Positions 1-9,035 are shown, counted from the stretch's first letter. The stretch is 49,567 nt of DNA from an uncultured Porphyromonadaceae bacterium (GCA_947174235.1 CAMWID010000018.1:1-49567), one strand, 5' to 3'. Translations and numbers: made by a program. The notes: generated by a model from the sequence alone, not told the origin.

Positions 1-568
1 AATACCGAAGTATATCCAAAGCCTGATCGACAAGCAAGAGGTCTCGGTCTTTATGATTTTTGCCCATTTGGTAATGCAAACGACCATTTTCAGTGTCGTT
101 ACGCCAGCGGAGCTGAATCAGATCTGCGGCACGGATACCTGCGCAATAATAACTGAACATGAAATAATTCTTGCAGTGCCATATCAACGACCCTTCTTCC
201 AATTCAAGCGCGATAATACGCTCCATCTCCGTATCGCTCAGTTTTTCTAAATCGTAAAGTCGCTGACTTAAGGGAGTAGTAAGGATTTCCGGTTTATTGC
301 GCTTTTGATGAATGAGTATCCGCATATTGATTATCGCATCCGCCGAAAGGTCTTCAACTGCAAGACCTTTGCAAATACGGGCAGAGAAATCACGATCCTG
401 CTCTTGCAGTATCGAGAAATATTCCTGGTCATCCTTCTCGCGTAGACTTTCTCCTACTCGCATTAACGAGACACCCTCAAATCTCAATGCTTTCCCAATC
501 GGCCGAGAAGGAATATGGATAACCAATACTCGATTTTTCTTTTTATCATAAAGTTCTTCGCAGTGAAT
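1..568 (-). pseudogene. Chimeric fragment: AlbA_2-like piece fused in frame to tyrosine recombinase (partial)
   Basis: One minus-strand frame stays open from a TAG at 569-571 to the window edge. Its upstream half reads like the AlbA_2 (Schlafen-type) domain of Bacteroidales ATP-binding proteins: RVLVIHIPSRPIGKAL, then LMRVGESL, then DFSARICKGLAVEDL. Its downstream half is a tyrosine recombinase catalytic domain: ELEEGSLIWHCKNYF, YYCAGIRAADLIQLRW with the first catalytic Arg, and QMGKNHKDRD. The switch lies near 230-280. No start codon precedes the AlbA_2 part; the first in-frame ATG is at 461-463. The recombinase N-terminal SAM-like domain is absent and its C-terminus lies outside the window. 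I read it as a gene remnant or recombination product. Expression as a fusion is possible but unsupported. The family calls come from motif recognition only. Confidence 0.6.
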
Positions 569-586
569 CTATATGCCGGCTATATG

Positions 587-1120
587 TTATCCAATTTGAG
601 TCATGTGATAGCCGAGGGTATTCAGTTCTATTGCTATGCCCATTGAGTAAAGGGCATGAAGAGCTGAAATGTAAGCCATGGATGCATCTTTTGTTCCCGG
701 TTCGATACCCGAATGTTGGATTGCGCTGAGTGTGCGTGCCGCGCATTCTCCGACAATAGCTCCCATTTTCTTAGACTCCTCTTTGTCAAGACCCAATATT
801 TCTTCAAGAATATAATCATCCATATTGTCATACCCTTTTGCATCGCGGAAACTTTGGTATAGATGTTCTCCCGATTCCGAAGAATATTTCTCCCACTCCA
901 CATCCCATAATTTGGCAAGCCCCATGCCTACAAACATTATCCATCCGAGAGAAGATACAGGATAATTCTGAAACTCTCTTACCCCGTCGGGAAGATAAGC
1001 TCTTACCACCGGCTTCCATAACTCTTCAAGGTCGGGACATTCCGGTAATTTCTCGTCCACAAGTTTCTCGCTTACCAGATATTTGTGAAGGTCATCTATC
1101 AATTTTTTCTCAAAATCCAT
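587..1120 (-). CDS. Conserved hypothetical protein, 177 aa
   Basis: The 177-residue protein starts MDFEKKLIDD. It is acidic, probably helical and soluble, with no signal peptide and no clear membrane segment. A Trp/Gly-rich stretch (GWIMFVGMGLAKLWDVEW) lies near residues 60-77. I recognise no family and assign no function. The coding frame is continuous, the composition is ordinary for the region, and the longest competing frames here are shorter. It ends 18 bases before the recombinase fragment, in the same orientation. Two TAnnTTTG-like boxes lie about 150 bases upstream, beside the MITE. Confidence 0.7.
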   Translation of the reverse strand: MDFEKKLIDDLHKYLVSEKLVDEKLPECPDLEELWKPVVRAYLPDGVREFQNYPVSSLGWIMFVGMGLAKLWDVEWEKYSSESGEHLYQSFRDAKGYDNMDDYILEEILGLDKEESKKMGAIVGECAARTLSAIQHSGIEPGTKDASMAYISALHALYSMGIAIELNTLGYHMTQIG

Positions 1121-1269
1121 GATTTAAAATTTTAAATTCAAAGAAGATGTTTAGACTGTCTGTTTTTTAGATATTTGGAAAAATTGCCGAGGAGGTCATC
1201 CGCCGCAAAAAGGGATATGGCTGACCTACTGTCTGAACGGCTTCAATTATTCAACGTTACAGATAGTGT

Positions 1270-1287
1270 CAAAGTTATGCAAATCTA
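1270..1287 (-). promoter_or_regulatory. Candidate Bacteroidetes -7 boxes for the hypothetical gene
   Basis: The minus strand carries TAACTTTG (1277-1270) and TAGATTTG (1287-1280). Both match the Bacteroidetes -7 consensus TAnnTTTG. Neither has a clear TTG at the -33 distance, and the upstream half would fall inside the MITE end. This is a weak call. Confidence 0.3.
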
Positions 1288-1449
1288 AGAAACTGTTTAA
1301 ATTTATTTAATCTTGTCATTGAGTTCTTTGTCGGCATCTTTATGATATTTATTCAGTCATTATGGAACCCCATAACTTCTTCATAAATATCAAAAATCTG
1401 CCTGACAAATCTTCTCAATTCCTTCGACAAATAAATTTAAACAGTTTCT
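1288..1449 (+). mobile_element. MITE-like element, copy 1 (162 bp)
   Basis: A 162-bp non-coding unit is bounded by a perfect terminal inverted repeat of about 21 bp, starting AGAAACTGTTTAAATTTA and ending with its reverse complement. The same unit, about 90% identical by eye, lies in the opposite orientation at 5328-5489. Length, long perfect termini, no coding capacity and two dispersed copies all fit a miniature inverted-repeat transposable element. Flanks are AT-rich, so a target duplication cannot be defined. The parent transposase is not in the window. Confidence 0.75.
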
Positions 1450-1590
1450 AAGAGATTGTCTTGAATTTTTAACTTTAAGGCACGATAACACCCTCAACCA
1501 TGGTGTTGAAAGAAGAAAAAAGATATTCGTATGTATAGAAAAACTTCTATCAGACACATCTGACCGATGGTCAATGGTCTTATTTTCTTT

Positions 1591-1616
1591 TCAATGTCAT
1601 TCGTCAATGTCATTCG
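1591..1616. repeat. Tandem 13-bp duplication
   Basis: TCAATGTCATTCG occurs twice in direct succession upstream of the channel gene. It looks like a simple slippage duplication. Confidence 0.7.
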
Positions 1617-1685
1617 GTTTGTTTTGTCGGAACGGACTGATCCAAATGAGTGGCGGATGCGTTATAGTTTGAAACGAATGATGAA

Positions 1686-2642
1686 ATGTCGCTACATACT
1701 ATATCCAACAAATTCCGCCACTTTTTCCATGTGGTCTCCAATATCCGTCCTATCATATGGATCGGATCTTATGTATGTCTGATGCCGGTGTTCGCCCTTA
1801 TCTATTGGTGGCTTCCGGATTCCCAATTCCGCATCCCCGAGGGTGCCGGCACGGATTTCGGATCATGGCTTTATTACAGCATAGTGACTATAACCACCCT
1901 CGGATTCGGCGATTACACACCGGCGCATGGCTGGGCTCAGGCTGTCACTGCAGTAGAGGTGATGTGTGGACTGATTATACTAGGACTTTTCTTGAATGCT
2001 GTCGGCTCAATGAAGTCGGAAATAGATGTGGAGTCGGAACTTGAGAAACAGAGGCGCGTGCATTATGTGATGGAGAAAGAGAAACTGATGAAAAGTATTC
2101 CTACAGTCCTGCACAACATCAATAAGTTTCTCGCATATTGTTATGCCGTCACCACACCTGAATCGGAAAGGACCGGAACGGATGTTGAGTATAATCCGGA
2201 TTTCAAATTCAACGATATGTGCGATCTTTTCAAACCTACCGGACTGCCTTTTGACAAGACCCGGATGCCTGCCGTGGAGCGTCTCATGAAATGCAGTTCG
2301 CAGACCAGTCTGAGCCTTGATTCCCTTGAGACAAGGGTGGATCTTACCTTGTGGCCTGATTTGCTTGAATCATGTTTCACTTTTGTCGCCAACTGGCAGA
2401 TGTTTTCCTCATTCGATGTCCTTAGCGAAAAGGCTACAGCCTTATTGCCCAAGGGGGAACATGGAGACGAAGAGGAGGCTGAACGTAAAATATCCGCAGA
2501 GATTGCCGCTTGGAACGGAGGCACGGACTTTCAGAGTGCATCGGGCATGCTGGAAATCGGAGAATTATACAGTTTTATCAAGGATAACGCCTCGATAGCC
2601 CGTCAGCTTGAGACAGAAATTACCAAGATAGCAAACTCGTGA
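1686..2642 (+). CDS. Two-TM potassium channel with long cytoplasmic tail
   Basis: This is an ion channel of the Ion_trans_2 type. A hydrophobic segment at about residues 22-43 is followed by a pore helix and the filter TLGFGDYTP (about 71-79), then a second membrane segment at about 84-107. TxGFGD is the K+-selectivity signature. The tail of about 210 residues begins with a charged, possibly coiled-coil stretch (about 110-135). It has no RCK/TrkA-N glycine-rich motif that I can see, so the gating input is unknown. The start at 1686 leaves a short N-terminus before TM1. The gene converges on the GH95 gene across a shared hairpin. There is no obvious functional link to the PUL. Confidence 0.85.
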   Translation: MSLHTISNKFRHFFHVVSNIRPIIWIGSYVCLMPVFALIYWWLPDSQFRIPEGAGTDFGSWLYYSIVTITTLGFGDYTPAHGWAQAVTAVEVMCGLIILGLFLNAVGSMKSEIDVESELEKQRRVHYVMEKEKLMKSIPTVLHNINKFLAYCYAVTTPESERTGTDVEYNPDFKFNDMCDLFKPTGLPFDKTRMPAVERLMKCSSQTSLSLDSLETRVDLTLWPDLLESCFTFVANWQMFSSFDVLSEKATALLPKGEHGDEEEAERKISAEIAAWNGGTDFQSASGMLEIGELYSFIKDNASIARQLETEITKIANS

Positions 2643-2700
2643 GAATCAATAGAAACGTATCTTCACCTTTTTAACCAAACGGCATCGCGCTTATGATTTA

Positions 2701-2741
2701 GGCTCCATTCCCCAGCGTTAACAATTTTGGGGAATGGAGCC
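2701..2741. terminator. Bidirectional terminator between channel and GH95 genes
   Basis: A perfect 13-bp stem (GGCTCCATTCCCC / GGGGAATGGAGCC) with a 15-base loop lies between two convergent genes. The T-tracts are interrupted on both sides, so termination efficiency is uncertain. Confidence 0.75.
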
Positions 2742-2769
2742 TTATAAATTTGAAGGAACAAACTCTTGA

Positions 2770-5175
2770 TCAGGGATTGAGTCTGAAGGTTTTAGTTTCG
2801 TCAGGGGAGAGTGCTACCCGGATTGTCTTTCCATTGACAATGAGATCGGTCTTGCCCCCTTTGTCGCTTGAAACTGTCAGTTCCATCACTTTGCCGTCTT
2901 TCCATTCGGCGTCGATTGTAAAGGCTCCTCTTGCCCTGAGTCCGTTGAAGCTTCCGTTTTTCCATTCTTCGGGCAATGCCGGAAGAATGATAATGGTTTC
3001 CGGGGTGGATTGAATCAGCATTTCCGCCACTCCGGCTGTTCCACCGAAGTTTCCGTCAATCTGGAATGGAGAATGGGCGTCAAGAAGGTTGGGATATGTT
3101 CCGCCACCTCGGCGTTTGTCTTCCCCTTCGTATCTGTCAGGACTTACATATTTGAGGAGACGGCGGTACATTGAATAAGCTTCAGGAGCTTCCTTAAGTC
3201 GCGCCAGAAGGTTGACACGCCATCCAGTGCTCCATCCCGTAGTGTTGTCTCCTTTTATTTCAAGAGAACGTGCGGCGGCGTGGGCAAGCTCCGGAGTATT
3301 GTCAGGAGATATATGATTACCTGGGAAAAGTCCGTAAAGGTGTGACTGATGCCGGTGTTGAGGATCTTCTTCCGGGAAGTCTATAGCCCATTCCTGAAGC
3401 TGACCGTTTGCACCGATTTTATAAGGAGCGATCTTTCTGAGGGCCATGTCAATCTGATCCACCAGTTGTCTGTCGGTTCCGAGTTCTAAAGCGGCGCTTC
3501 TCGTGTCAGCAAGGCATTCCCGTATCATGGCGAGGTCTGCGAATCCACCGGCGCTTGTCGCCACAGGCTTGCCGTCGGGCGCGATAAATCTGTTTTCCGG
3601 CGAGGTGGAAGGAGTGGTGATAAGATTCCCGTTTTCATCCTCCACCATCCATGCGAGGCAAAATTCAGCCGCCCCTTTTAAAGTGGGGTAGTATTCTTCA
3701 AGGAATTTTTTGTCTTTTGTGAAGAGATAATGTTGCCAGATATGGGATGACAGCCATGCACCCGCCATATTCCAGTTTGCCCACATAGGCTCGTCGTTGC
3801 CATGACCGACGGGACATGTCATCCCCCAGATGTCGGTGTTATGTCCGGCACACCATCCTTTGTCGATACCGTAATATTCACGAGCTGTTGTTTTCCCGGT
3901 ATTTGGAAGTTGCTTGATAAAAGATAGGAGAGGGGTGTGCATCTCGCTTAGATTTGTAATTTCTGCGGGCCAATAATTCTCTTCAAGATTAATATTTGCG
4001 GTATAATTCGCACGCCAAGGGGCAAACAGATATTCATTCCACAAACCTTGAAGATTGGCAGGAACTCCCACGGTTCTGGAGCTGCTTATGAGTAGGTATC
4101 GTCCATATTGGAAATAAAGCTCTTCAAGATCGGGATCAAAATTATGGTTGTCGGTATATGATTTCAATCTTTGATCCGTGGGCATTTCTTGCAAAGCTTT
4201 TGCAGACTCGCCAAGATCTATATTAACTCTGGAGAAAAGATTTGAATAATCCTCTATATGTCGGTTTTCGATGTCGGAGAAAGATTTGCCGAGAGCCCTG
4301 TCAGAACGGGAATCGGCAATGCCTTTGTAATCCTTCTTTGAATTAGCCGGATTTACGGATGAATTTTCAAAATTGGTCGCTATTGTCACATAGATTGTCA
4401 GGTCTTTTGCGTTGACAACGTTTAGTTTTCCATCTTTAGCCGAAATCTTGCCTGTTGAAGAGACTGCATTGATATCAGTGCGGAAATGTATGCCCCGTTT
4501 TGGATCGTATTGCATTTTCTCTTCCCGTTTCCCATTCTCCTCTGTCAGAATAAATCCATAAGGGGCATATCCGTCAGCCGATATGCGTTGTGCGGAAGAG
4601 TTTGTTTCATGAGGGAGCAACGACTCAAAAAAAAGAGTCATGTCAACAGGTTTTGATGAACTGATATTTACAGCAATCAGACTGTCGGGGGCTGAAACAA
4701 AATATTTGGTTACGATGTCGTTTCCGCCACGGTTATATCTTACTGTAGAGATTGCATTGTTAAGGTCAAGTTCACGGTAATAATCCTTAACAGGCGACTT
4801 GTCGTTGAAATCGATGAAAAGGTTCCCGAGCGGCTGGTAATACTGGCTGTTGTGACCCTGCATCTTGTGCTGCAGAGCCTCAGCGCATGAGTAATCCCCC
4901 TTATTAAGAGCCTCCCTTATTTCCTGCAGATACTTATATGCTCCCGGATTATAGGCGACGGTATCCGGTTCGCCGCTCCAAAGGGTTATGTCATTTAAAG
5001 AAATCCGTTCTCTCGATGGATCTCCGTATACGATAGCTCCCTGGCTGCCGTTGCCGAGAACGAAAGTCTCTTCAAAAAATTCGGCAGGGCGGTCAAACTT
5101 AAGTTTGAGGTCATTGGCGTTTGCCGCTAACAATCCGGCGGCTCCGGCTATCAGGGAAAATATGATTTTTTTCAT
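2770..5175 (-). CDS. GH95 alpha-L-fucosidase
   Basis: A periplasmic glycoside hydrolase that removes alpha-1,2-L-fucose (GH95 also includes some alpha-galactosidases). Family landmarks run in order: ERISLNDITLWSGEPD near the N-terminus, NINLEENYWPAEITNLSE mid-protein, TSPENRF, HRHQSHLYGLFPG, GWSTGWRVNLLARL and FQIDGNFGGTAGVAEM. Counted from the start at 5175, the likely general-acid Glu is E527 (SPENRF) and a conserved active-site Asp is D707 (QIDGNFGG); both roles are known for the family, not tested here. The start at 5175 gives a standard signal peptide (MKKIIFSLIAGAAGLLAANA). A -7 box at 5210-5203 places the transcript start near 5196, after the alternative ATG at 5199, which supports 5175. 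Fucose removal fits the xyloglucan PUL, from which the R-M islet now separates this gene. Confidence 0.9.
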   Translation of the reverse strand: MKKIIFSLIAGAAGLLAANANDLKLKFDRPAEFFEETFVLGNGSQGAIVYGDPSRERISLNDITLWSGEPDTVAYNPGAYKYLQEIREALNKGDYSCAEALQHKMQGHNSQYYQPLGNLFIDFNDKSPVKDYYRELDLNNAISTVRYNRGGNDIVTKYFVSAPDSLIAVNISSSKPVDMTLFFESLLPHETNSSAQRISADGYAPYGFILTEENGKREEKMQYDPKRGIHFRTDINAVSSTGKISAKDGKLNVVNAKDLTIYVTIATNFENSSVNPANSKKDYKGIADSRSDRALGKSFSDIENRHIEDYSNLFSRVNIDLGESAKALQEMPTDQRLKSYTDNHNFDPDLEELYFQYGRYLLISSSRTVGVPANLQGLWNEYLFAPWRANYTANINLEENYWPAEITNLSEMHTPLLSFIKQLPNTGKTTAREYYGIDKGWCAGHNTDIWGMTCPVGHGNDEPMWANWNMAGAWLSSHIWQHYLFTKDKKFLEEYYPTLKGAAEFCLAWMVEDENGNLITTPSTSPENRFIAPDGKPVATSAGGFADLAMIRECLADTRSAALELGTDRQLVDQIDMALRKIAPYKIGANGQLQEWAIDFPEEDPQHRHQSHLYGLFPGNHISPDNTPELAHAAARSLEIKGDNTTGWSTGWRVNLLARLKEAPEAYSMYRRLLKYVSPDRYEGEDKRRGGGTYPNLLDAHSPFQIDGNFGGTAGVAEMLIQSTPETIIILPALPEEWKNGSFNGLRARGAFTIDAEWKDGKVMELTVSSDKGGKTDLIVNGKTIRVALSPDETKTFRLNP

Positions 5176-5202
5176 GAATTCGGTTATTAGGTTTTCCAAC
5201 TA

Positions 5203-5210
5203 CAAAAATA
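5203..5210 (-). promoter_or_regulatory. -7 box for the GH95 gene
   Basis: TATTTTTG matches TAnnTTTG. It lies 28 bases upstream of the ATG at 5175, giving a predicted start of transcription near 5196. No clear -33 TTG is visible. Confidence 0.5.
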
Positions 5211-5245
5211 GTAATAAATTGGTAAATATTAGTAAGTATTGATCA

Positions 5246-5330
5246 AAAAATAAGGCAGATGATACACTTTATGTAAAAACGTCAACCCGTATGGAACGGA
5301 TTGACGCAAAGTATTTATAGAAACCTTAGA
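5246..5330 (-). terminator. Terminator repeat, copy A
   Basis: A stretch of about 85 bp is repeated at 9396-9479, with 60 identical bases at 5271-5330. On the minus strand it forms a stem, CGTCAATCCGT with ACGGGTTGACG (5280-5306), followed by TTTTT. This is a Rho-independent terminator for the methyltransferase transcript. It lies upstream of the GH95 promoter. Confidence 0.75.
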
Positions 5331-5489
5331 AACTGTTTAAATTTATTTGTCGAAGGAATCAAGAGTATTTGTCAGGCAGATTTTTGATATTTATAAAGGA
5401 GTCACGGGGTTCCATAATGACTGAATAAATATCATAAAGATGCCGACAAAGACCTCAATGACAAGATAAAATAAATTTAAACAGTTTCT
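5328..5489 (-). mobile_element. MITE-like element, copy 2 (162 bp)
   Basis: This is the inverted copy of the element at 1288-1449, with the same perfect termini of about 21 bp. It begins within the last bases of terminator repeat A. Its other end supplies the last two bases of the TAG stop codon of the first methyltransferase (5488-5490), so the insertion decides where that protein ends. Confidence 0.75.
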
Positions 5490-7011
5490 AAATTACTTCA
5501 TAATACTCATTTAATCTTACCAACGCACTTAAAGTAGTATCTGTAAATGTTCGCCAAATGTTTAAATGGACAGGAATAAATTTGCGATAAAGCTGTCTTA
5601 CATATTCAATTTCAAATACAAGTCGAATATCGGCATCATCGCTATCAGGATGTACCTCCTGTTTTGAACCAATTCTTGCTATCTTAATAAAATAAAGATC
5701 ACGTATCCCTTTCCCTTTAATGTATGGCATAAAATAAAAAAGTTTATTTAATGCTATACACATGGGAAATTTTTTCCCTGTATAATAAATTTTGGCAGAA
5801 CGATTGGCAAACATGTGAGTATTATCAGACTTGACCAATCCTAACAACACATGTTTATCTAAGTCTTCTGTGATGTTTTCCTCTGTTAATTCAATCTTAT
5901 CATCAATAGATTTAACTTTTGTATTTTTTATTATAGTTGTTGAATATTGTTTGATAATTTTGGATATGGGTATTTCCTTTAAAATTTCTGGATTTATAGT
6001 CTTTATTTCATTAGAATCAACTGTCATTTCATTAGAAAAAGCTTTTTTCATTTGTATAGCAAGATACCATGCTAATCGAGGAGGAACAGCATTACCAACC
6101 ATTTTGTAACCATCTGTCACATTGCTGTATAAAAATTTGAAATCATCAGGAAATGTCTGAATCCTTGCACATTCACGCACACTAAGCCTGCGATATAAGT
6201 GTTCCGATCCTTTTACAAAGCGTCTTTGAGAAGACGATATGAATTCCATTTTGGGAGCTTGAGGGTGTTGGGGCGCATTTCTGGCTTGCGCTTGCATCGT
6301 GAATGATACTTCATCCCATCCGCGAACTCTATTTCTTGACATATATTTGGCATCGTAAGGACCTATGTATACATCATGATTCAGACGCAAAAGATTTTCA
6401 GATTGCACTTGCTCTAAATTATATAATCGAGGTTGTTCTTTTATATCTCCAATAGCCTGACGAAGAGTTATGCGAGGATAATTTACAGAATCAGGAAACA
6501 CATATTTATTACTCAAATCACTTCGAACGCCAATAAAAAACACACGAATCCTATCCTGCGGTATCTTGTAGTCAGCGGCATTTAATAATTCATATGTAAC
6601 CTTATACCCGGCTTCTTTGAGACCGGTTATGATACAACTTAATGATGCCTTATGCCTCTCCTCCAATATCCCTGGCACATTCTCGATAACAAAAAATTTA
6701 GGTTTCTTTTCCTTTACAATACGGATATAATCAAAAAACAGTCGCCCACGAGGGTCATGTATCCCTCTTTGATTGCCACCTTCACTCCACGATTGGCAAG
6801 GGGGACCTCCGATAATGCCATCACAGTCAGGAATATCCGAAGCAGGAACAGTACGGATATCTGCCGTGTTCAATACCGTATATGGATGATTTAATTTGTA
6901 TGTATCATGTATTGAAGTGTCAAATTCGTTTGCCCATATTATTTTGAAACCAGCACGTTCGAATCCCAAATCCAAACCTCCACATCCAGCAAAGAGAGAG
7001 ACAATGTTCAT
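5488..7011 (-). CDS. DNA cytosine-5 methyltransferase M1 with C-terminal extension (507 aa)
   Basis: It transfers a methyl group from S-adenosylmethionine to C5 of cytosine at a specific site. Motif I is FAGCGGLDLGF (7-17), motif [10 protein letters not shown] carries the catalytic Cys72, motif VI has ENV (110-112), motif VIII is QDRIRVFFIGVR, motif IX is RRLSVRECARIQ and motif X is GYKMVGNAVPPRLAW. The target-recognition region has [10 protein letters not shown] and HPQAPKME, both shared with M2. After motif X, near residue 330, come about 175 extra residues of unknown function; most stand-alone enzymes end near there. The start lies 1 base after the M2 stop, so the two are translationally coupled. 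The stop codon is partly MITE sequence, so the extension may be clipped. The sequences resemble M.HaeII/M.NgoBI-type enzymes from memory; specificity is unverified. Confidence 0.92.
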   Translation of the reverse strand: MNIVSLFAGCGGLDLGFERAGFKIIWANEFDTSIHDTYKLNHPYTVLNTADIRTVPASDIPDCDGIIGGPPCQSWSEGGNQRGIHDPRGRLFFDYIRIVKEKKPKFFVIENVPGILEERHKASLSCIITGLKEAGYKVTYELLNAADYKIPQDRIRVFFIGVRSDLSNKYVFPDSVNYPRITLRQAIGDIKEQPRLYNLEQVQSENLLRLNHDVYIGPYDAKYMSRNRVRGWDEVSFTMQAQARNAPQHPQAPKMEFISSSQRRFVKGSEHLYRRLSVRECARIQTFPDDFKFLYSNVTDGYKMVGNAVPPRLAWYLAIQMKKAFSNEMTVDSNEIKTINPEILKEIPISKIIKQYSTTIIKNTKVKSIDDKIELTEENITEDLDKHVLLGLVKSDNTHMFANRSAKIYYTGKKFPMCIALNKLFYFMPYIKGKGIRDLYFIKIARIGSKQEVHPDSDDADIRLVFEIEYVRQLYRKFIPVHLNIWRTFTDTTLSALVRLNEYYEVI

Positions 7012-7012
7012 A

Positions 7013-8023
7013 TTAATCTTGATAATCTACACCATGTTTATCCAATGCTCGACGTATACTCATAGCTACATGGTAAGCAAGATTTACCGGCACTGCATTG
7101 CCAATCATTTTATATCCTATATTTACATCCTCGTAAATAAAAATATAGTCATCCGGAAAACTTTGGACACGAGCCACCTCCCGCACGGTCATACGTCTGT
7201 ATAAGTGTTCTTTGCCTGGTACGAACCTTTGGACATTCTTTTCCACTTTCTCCATCTTAGGAGCCTGTGGATGCAATTGACACTGACGACCGCTTGCTTG
7301 CACAGTGAATCCAGGCTCATCCCAGCCTCTCACCCTATTACGCGACATAAATATAGGAGAATAAGCGCCAATAAAATATTCATTGTTAGCTATTTTACAA
7401 GCACTTCCATTCGTGCGGTTTTTTTCCTTAGCCGGCATAGCTGTTTCTTGTAAATCCCAAATTGCTTCACGGAGAGTTGGCTTATGATCCAGCGGAGTTG
7501 GATATTCGAAATCATGTATGTTTAAATCTTTGCGAAAACCAATATAAAACACTCTATCACGATCTTCAGGAACGTTATAATCATTTGCATTTAGCATTTT
7601 TAAATTTACATCATATCCGGCTTCATCGAACAATCGCATAAAGTTGCCAACAGCATCGGAATGTCTCTTTGCTAACATTCCTGACACATTTTCAGCGACA
7701 AAGAAAAGAGGCTGCGTGTCTCGTAAAATTCTGATATATTCATAAAAAAGTTGTCCACGTGCATCATCTATTCCTTTCAAAGAACCCGCTTCGCTCCATG
7801 ATTGACAAGGAGGACCACCGATAATTCCCGTAACATGCTCTGGAAACAGATCAGAAGAAATATTGCGGATATCGCCTTCAATAAGGTTGACCTCAGGATA
7901 ATTTGCTCTAAAGGTAGGGCAAATCTTAGGGTCTAATTCATTTGCTACTATGGTTGTAAATCCAGCATTATGAAAGCCTTTATCAAGACCTCCGGCTCCA
8001 GAAAACAAACTGATGAGTTTCAT
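7013..8023 (-). CDS. DNA cytosine-5 methyltransferase M2 (336 aa)
   Basis: A complete m5C methyltransferase of ordinary length. Motif I is [11 protein letters not shown] (7-17), motif [12 protein letters not shown] carries Cys73, motif VI is ENV (111-113), motif VIII is [12 protein letters not shown], motif IX is [12 protein letters not shown] and motif X is [15 protein letters not shown]. The target-recognition stretch [20 protein letters not shown] is nearly the same as in M1, so the two probably recognise related sequences. The gene sits between the endonuclease (103-base gap) and M1 (1-base gap) on one transcript. Together they protect host DNA from the endonuclease. Confidence 0.93.
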   Translation of the reverse strand: MKLISLFSGAGGLDKGFHNAGFTTIVANELDPKICPTFRANYPEVNLIEGDIRNISSDLFPEHVTGIIGGPPCQSWSEAGSLKGIDDARGQLFYEYIRILRDTQPLFFVAENVSGMLAKRHSDAVGNFMRLFDEAGYDVNLKMLNANDYNVPEDRDRVFYIGFRKDLNIHDFEYPTPLDHKPTLREAIWDLQETAMPAKEKNRTNGSACKIANNEYFIGAYSPIFMSRNRVRGWDEPGFTVQASGRQCQLHPQAPKMEKVEKNVQRFVPGKEHLYRRMTVREVARVQSFPDDYIFIYEDVNIGYKMIGNAVPVNLAYHVAMSIRRALDKHGVDYQD

Positions 8024-8126
8024 ACCTTGCCAAGCTATGAATTTATTTAATTATTAAATTGACTGTAAAATTAACGAATAAAATCGAATCTCTCACTTCA
8101 TTTCCCTCACATTTTATGCCATATAT

Positions 8127-9035
8127 TTAAATTTTCCAATCTTCATAATATCTCACGCCTTTATCTAATTTGGTCTTAAGCGTTTGGAAATTTGAATGAT
8201 CAATACTAAGACTCCTAAGAATTTTCCTGACATTGTTACCTATTTCATTCCCCGCCTTCTGAAGTGGTTCTTCAAAAACCAGGGCACCAGCCATTTTTCC
8301 ATCTATTATACTCCACTTTACATACACAGACAAAGCACGATTACCTTCCCATTTGTCCTTATTAGACCTATAGTTTAATGCTTTACAAACGAAGAATATA
8401 TCCGGATGCTGATCTATGAATGTATCAATTGGAGTTAATAAATCAATACATTGTTGTAAATTATATTTACTATTTGGATCGATAACAAGAATATAATTGG
8501 CGACTCCACTCTCATAAACAACTCGACCATTAACATTAGCATTTCTTTTGGAATTTGGTAGATTTTGACCACTATAGATATCTCTTACCTGTTCACGTGA
8601 TAAAATAAGTTTGCCCGACAAGTCTCCTCCCGGCTTGTTTACAAACTCAAATCTCCATCCAAGTTTAATGGATTTTGCTTCTGTTTTCTTGTACTTGTCA
8701 AACACGACAAGATATTGTTCTAAAAATTTATCTTTTAATGAATTTATGGAGTTCTTAAGAATTTCGTCAACACCCTCTCCTAAAATTTCTTTGGCTCTTT
8801 CATACTTTATTTTATTTTCCAAAAAATCTGCATTATTTTGCTTTATTGAGATTTTTACTTCTCTTATCGACTTGTCCGTTTTAAGCTTTAAATAGACATC
8901 GGTCTTACATTCTCCAGCACTTGGGCGTGGTTTTGCGCACTCTTCTATGATGTATCTCGCTCCTTCGAATTCTATCGTTGTATTTGGGATAAATAATTTA
9001 ATGATCTCAACTTCTGTTTGTGAAAATTGTGGCAT
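8127..9035 (-). CDS. Type II restriction endonuclease, PD-(D/E)XK type (302 aa)
   Basis: This is predicted to be the nuclease partner of M1 and M2. The N-terminal part carries a plausible PD-(D/E)XK site: D46 in GECKTDVYLKL, then E59-V-K61 in REVKISIKQ, with the usual beta-strand spacing. The rest has no motif I recognise, and the DNA target is unknown. The start at 9035 (MPQFSQTEVE) is chosen because AGGAGG (9048-9043) sits 7 bases upstream; the ATG at 9056 would add seven residues and overlap that site. Context is the strongest evidence: it is first in a three-gene minus-strand unit with two methyltransferases. An accessory role other than cleavage cannot be excluded. Confidence 0.7.
   Translation of the reverse strand: MPQFSQTEVEIIKLFIPNTTIEFEGARYIIEECAKPRPSAGECKTDVYLKLKTDKSIREVKISIKQNNADFLENKIKYERAKEILGEGVDEILKNSINSLKDKFLEQYLVVFDKYKKTEAKSIKLGWRFEFVNKPGGDLSGKLILSREQVRDIYSGQNLPNSKRNANVNGRVVYESGVANYILVIDPNSKYNLQQCIDLLTPIDTFIDQHPDIFFVCKALNYRSNKDKWEGNRALSVYVKWSIIDGKMAGALVFEEPLQKAGNEIGNNVRKILRSLSIDHSNFQTLKTKLDKGVRYYEDWKI

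Larger units (their letters stand above)
1121..1685. other. Intergenic region between hypothetical gene and channel gene
   Basis: This 565-base gap contains the first MITE-like copy (1288-1449), two TAnnTTTG-like boxes on the minus strand next to it, and a perfect 13-base tandem duplication (1591-1616). A weak inverted repeat, AACACC/GGTGTT, lies near 1486-1506. A plus-strand frame through 1567-1782 has no recognisable protein and runs into the channel gene, so I do not call it. Confidence 0.6.

Noticed and set aside
1567-1782. 71-codon plus-strand frame upstream of the channel
   Set aside because: No recognisable domain, runs over the tandem repeat and into the channel gene in another frame.
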